DNA of 7,075 bases, taken from assembly GCA_002314605.1 (NCBI GenBank), contig DCGO01000125.1, positions 16,141 through 23,215 on the forward strand, in the 5' to 3' direction. A model generated the notes under the pieces. The model was not told where the DNA came from, made no database searches, and saw only the letters and a program-made list of their open reading frames with translations. Positions 5,326-7,075 of this stretch are shown piece by piece. A program made the translations under genes and the position numbers. Source of the stretch: Lentisphaeria bacterium UBA1776. GTDB taxonomy: Bacteria > Verrucomicrobiota > Lentisphaeria > Victivallales > Victivallaceae. Position 1 is the stretch's first letter, and every line of letters starts with the position of its first letter.

Positions 5326-5331
5326 CTCCTT
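5326..5331 (-). promoter_or_regulatory. Ribosome binding site of the SGNH acetyltransferase gene
   Basis: AAGGAG on the minus strand overlaps the TAA stop of the MBOAT gene and lies 8 bases from the ATG at 5317, which favours translational coupling and sets the start at MAEMTKK rather than at the internal Met4. The same arrangement recurs at the next junction downstream (AAAGGA, complement of 3799-3804). Confidence 0.8.
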
Positions 5332-6733
5332 AAAAAATGAAGTAGATGAAGGGGTTGTAACTCTGGGTCGTCAGCGCCAGCAACGCCAGCACGAAGACGA
5401 GGATGCACCACGCGATCTTCTTCCAGTTCAGCACCCGCGTGAAGTCCCAGCTCTGGGGCAGTCCCCAGATCACCGCGCCCGCGAGGATGAAATTCATCAC
5501 GTACCAGGGATTGAAGATCAGCCCGCGGACAACGCTTCCGGAGCCGGAGTTCGCCGTCCAACCGAACATGCACCCCAGATACCGCCACGCATCCGGAAGC
5601 GTATCGGCGCGGAAGAACACCCACGCCACCAGCACAATGAAGAAGGTGATGACCAGCTGACAAAATTTCGGGAGTTTCCGGTAGATACTCTCTTTGCCCT
5701 GCGCCCGCTCAAAGGCGAGGTAGCTCCCGTGAATGCCGCCCCAGATGAGGAAGTTCCAGCTGGCGCCGTGCCACAGACCGCCGAGCAGCATCACCAGCGC
5801 GAGGTTGATGTAGGTCCGGACTTCGCCCTTGCGGTTGCCGCCGAGGGGGATGTAGAGGTAGTCCTTGAGCCAGGTGGAGAGCGAAATGTGCCACTTGCGC
5901 CAGAATTCCGTGATGGAGAGAGATTTGTATGGGGAGTCGAAGTTCTTGGCAAAGACGAACCCCAGCATCAGTCCAAGTCCTATCGCCATGTCGCTGTACC
6001 CCGAAAAATCGAAGTAGATCTGAAACGCATACGCCACCGCACCATACCAGGCATCCAAAGTATCCACGATCCCGGCATTGAAGGTGGTGTCGGCAATCTT
6101 GCCGCAGGGATTGGCGAGCAAAATCTTCTTGCCCATGCCCAGCATGAAGAAGGTGATGCCACGGGTGAATTTCTCAAGCGTATGCGTCCGGTTCTGCAGC
6201 TGGTCCGCCACTTCCTGAAACCGGATGATGGGTCCGGCCACCAGCTGGGGGAACATGGAGACGTAGCAGGCGTAGTCGATGAAGTTCCGCACTACCTTGG
6301 CGTCGCCGCGATAGACGTCGATTACGTAGCTCATGCTCTGGAAGGTGTAGAAGCTGATCCCCAAGGGAAGCACCACCCGGAAGAACCCTTCATACTGCAG
6401 TGCGTCCGCACCCATGGCGGACATGAGGGCGTTGTAGTTCTCCACGCCGAAGTTGAAGTATTTGAAGAATCCGAGGATCGCCAGATCGGTGATGACCGAG
6501 AGCGTAACAAAGAATTTTTTCCGCGCGGGGAAACGCTCCATCATCCGCCCGTTGGTGTAATCAACCGTCGTGTTGAAAAGCATCAGCAAACAGAAGTACG
6601 GATTCGCCCAGCCGTAGAAGAGGTAACTGAACAACGTCAGGACGAGGTGCTTCCATTTCCGCTGCACGGCATAGTATCCCAGCAGCGCCGCTGGAAGGAA
6701 GAAGAACAGAAACAAATAACTTGAAAAAACCAT
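5330..6733 (-). CDS. MBOAT family O-acyltransferase (AlgI-like)
   Basis: This is a 467-residue multi-pass inner-membrane protein of the AlgI/DltB/PatA branch of membrane-bound O-acyltransferases. Family members carry acyl groups, usually acetyl, from the cytoplasm across the membrane to a periplasmic transferase. Landmarks are the hydrophobic opening MVFSSYLFLFFFLPAALLGY, LFYGW (38-42), FFKYFNF (89-95), PLGISFYTFQ (123-132), MFPQLVAGPI (160-169), IYFDFSGYSDMAIG (239-252), FWRKWHISLSTWLKDYLYIP (277-296), LGGN and GGLWHGASW (318-326). The last holds the invariant catalytic histidine at 322, with H282 in WRKWH. Length is typical of AlgI. The start at 6733 has AAGGAG eight bases upstream (complement of 6742-6747). 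It is followed after 12 bases by the SGNH transferase, its expected partner. The gene order and unbroken frame suggest a working pair. Confidence 0.95.
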   Translation of the reverse strand: MVFSSYLFLFFFLPAALLGYYAVQRKWKHLVLTLFSYLFYGWANPYFCLLMLFNTTVDYTNGRMMERFPARKKFFVTLSVITDLAILGFFKYFNFGVENYNALMSAMGADALQYEGFFRVVLPLGISFYTFQSMSYVIDVYRGDAKVVRNFIDYACYVSMFPQLVAGPIIRFQEVADQLQNRTHTLEKFTRGITFFMLGMGKKILLANPCGKIADTTFNAGIVDTLDAWYGAVAYAFQIYFDFSGYSDMAIGLGLMLGFVFAKNFDSPYKSLSITEFWRKWHISLSTWLKDYLYIPLGGNRKGEVRTYINLALVMLLGGLWHGASWNFLIWGGIHGSYLAFERAQGKESIYRKLPKFCQLVITFFIVLVAWVFFRADTLPDAWRYLGCMFGWTANSGSGSVVRGLIFNPWYVMNFILAGAVIWGLPQSWDFTRVLNWKKIAWCILVFVLALLALTTQSYNPFIYFIF

Positions 6734-6763
6734 TACGCGTACTCCTTATTTGGTCATGGTAAT

Positions 6764-6792
6764 AACATATCTCTTATCTTGCGCCAATGCAA
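6764..6792 (-). promoter_or_regulatory. Possible promoter in the gap before the MBOAT gene
   Basis: On the minus strand TTGCAT (6792-6787) and TATGTT (6769-6764) are spaced by 17 bases, matching the consensus at 3 and 4 of 6 positions. It could give the acetylation genes their own transcript now that the upstream gene has been cut off. The match is weak and the gap is AT-rich, so this may be chance. Confidence 0.25.
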
Positions 6793-6817
6793 ATCGCTTA
6801 TTGCAAAATGGAGCGTC

Positions 6818-6920
6818 TCACTGAAACAACTGGATGTTTTTAATCGAAATCTCATGCCCGGGGGGACCTGATATCTCCACCGTGATCCTGTCGGTCCCGG
6901 CAGGCATGCGAACAGGGGGA
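6818..6920 (-). pseudogene. C-terminal remnant of the gene upstream of the MBOAT gene
   Basis: A minus-strand frame ending at TGA 6820-6818 encodes PPVRMPAGTDRITVEISG followed by PPGHEISIKNIQLFQ. The alternating hydrophobic pattern (RITVEI, EISIKNIQLF) looks like the last strands of a beta-sandwich domain, the sort found at the end of some carbohydrate-active or membrane glycosyltransferase proteins, but I cannot name the family. Further upstream the same frame runs antisense through the IS4-type transposase fragment, so the native gene is cut at about 6920-6927. The end is 84 bases before the MBOAT start. It was most likely the preceding gene of the same operon, now reduced to about 33 codons. 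Confidence 0.45.
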
Positions 6921-6926
6921 ACCGCA

Positions 6927-7075
6927 ATCAAGCAGACTTTACAGCTTGCCGATTTTCTCGGAACAAGCGAAAATACCATCAAATGGCAGATATGGATTGC
7001 ATTGCTCACGTACCTGTTATTGCGCCTTGTTGCCTGGATCGGCGAATGGGAAAGTTCTTTCCGCAGATTCTACAC
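6927..7075 (+). pseudogene. C-terminal fragment of an IS4-type (DDE_Tnp_1) transposase, runs off the window
   Basis: The plus frame from about 6927 reads IKQTLQLADFLGTSENTIKW, then QIWIALLTYLLLRLVAW and continues to the window edge. The block LxxFLGTSxNxxxxQIWxALxxYLLLR is typical of the C-terminal part of IS4-type DDE transposases. The catalytic domain that should precede it is absent: upstream lies the remnant of an unrelated minus-strand gene. An in-frame ATG at 6906 exists but is probably accidental. The right side is not visible, so the C-terminus and terminal repeat may survive outside the window. Confidence 0.78.

Noticed and set aside
4028..6724. A very long open frame (about 898 codons) on the plus strand opposite the acetyltransferase and MBOAT genes
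   Set aside because: It is the antisense mirror of two strongly recognised genes and runs through the gap between them; its product is a low-hydrophobicity, His/Arg/Glu-rich string with no family features, as expected from a codon-bias shadow.
1..7075. CRISPR array, tRNA, rRNA, toxin-antitoxin or phage defence genes
   Set aside because: I looked for regularly spaced repeats, tRNA-like cloverleaf signatures and recognisable defence proteins and saw none.

Overview
The window is a fragment of a surface-polysaccharide locus from a Gram-negative bacterium, heavily eroded by insertion sequences. It holds four intact genes: a NusG/UpxY-type transcription antiterminator (minus), a non-hydrolysing UDP-GlcNAc 2-epimerase of the WecB family (plus), and a two-gene minus-strand module made of an AlgI-type MBOAT O-acyltransferase and a membrane-anchored AlgJ/AlgX-type SGNH acetyltransferase. 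Gram-negative is inferred from this module, which in known systems moves acyl groups across the inner membrane onto a periplasmic polysaccharide. Base composition is roughly balanced. The mix would fit a gut or PVC-group bacterium (for example Lentisphaerota), but that is only an impression; nothing here fixes the taxon.

Layout. 1-348: no intact gene; a hairpin near the left edge and a 24-codon ghost of an NAD-dependent sugar epimerase that keeps the Rossmann motif GGTGFIG and then stops. 349-906 (minus): the antiterminator, with a terminator-like hairpin over its stop codon. 907-1470: its upstream region, with a good sigma-70-like promoter (TTGATT-N17-TATATT), a roughly 390-nt leader and a possible attenuator in that leader. 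1471-1867: an internally deleted IS3-family element that keeps both ends and only the C-terminal part of the transposase. 1910-3034 (plus): wecB, followed by a strong intrinsic terminator at 3108-3139. 3303-3608 (plus): a fragment of a second, different IS3-family transposase. 3610-3790 (minus): a small, apparently frameshifted gene with a signal peptide, third in the acetylation operon. 3803-5317 and 5330-6733 (minus): the acetyltransferase and the MBOAT protein. 6818-about 6920 (minus): the last ~33 codons of a gene that lay upstream of the MBOAT gene. About 6927-7075 (plus): the C-terminal part of an IS4-type transposase, running off the window.

How the genes fit together. WecB makes UDP-ManNAc from UDP-GlcNAc as a precursor. 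The MBOAT/SGNH pair would O-acetylate (or otherwise acylate) the finished glycan. The NusG-like protein would normally let RNA polymerase read through long polysaccharide operons. In the minus operon the two visible junctions are built alike: 12 nt between stop and next ATG, with a Shine-Dalgarno sequence overlapping the stop. This is the main evidence that the small third gene is real. I see no tRNA, rRNA, CRISPR array or phage gene. The points of most interest are the broken small secreted gene at the end of the acetylation operon, the possible attenuator ahead of the antiterminator, and the collection of gene ghosts at IS junctions.
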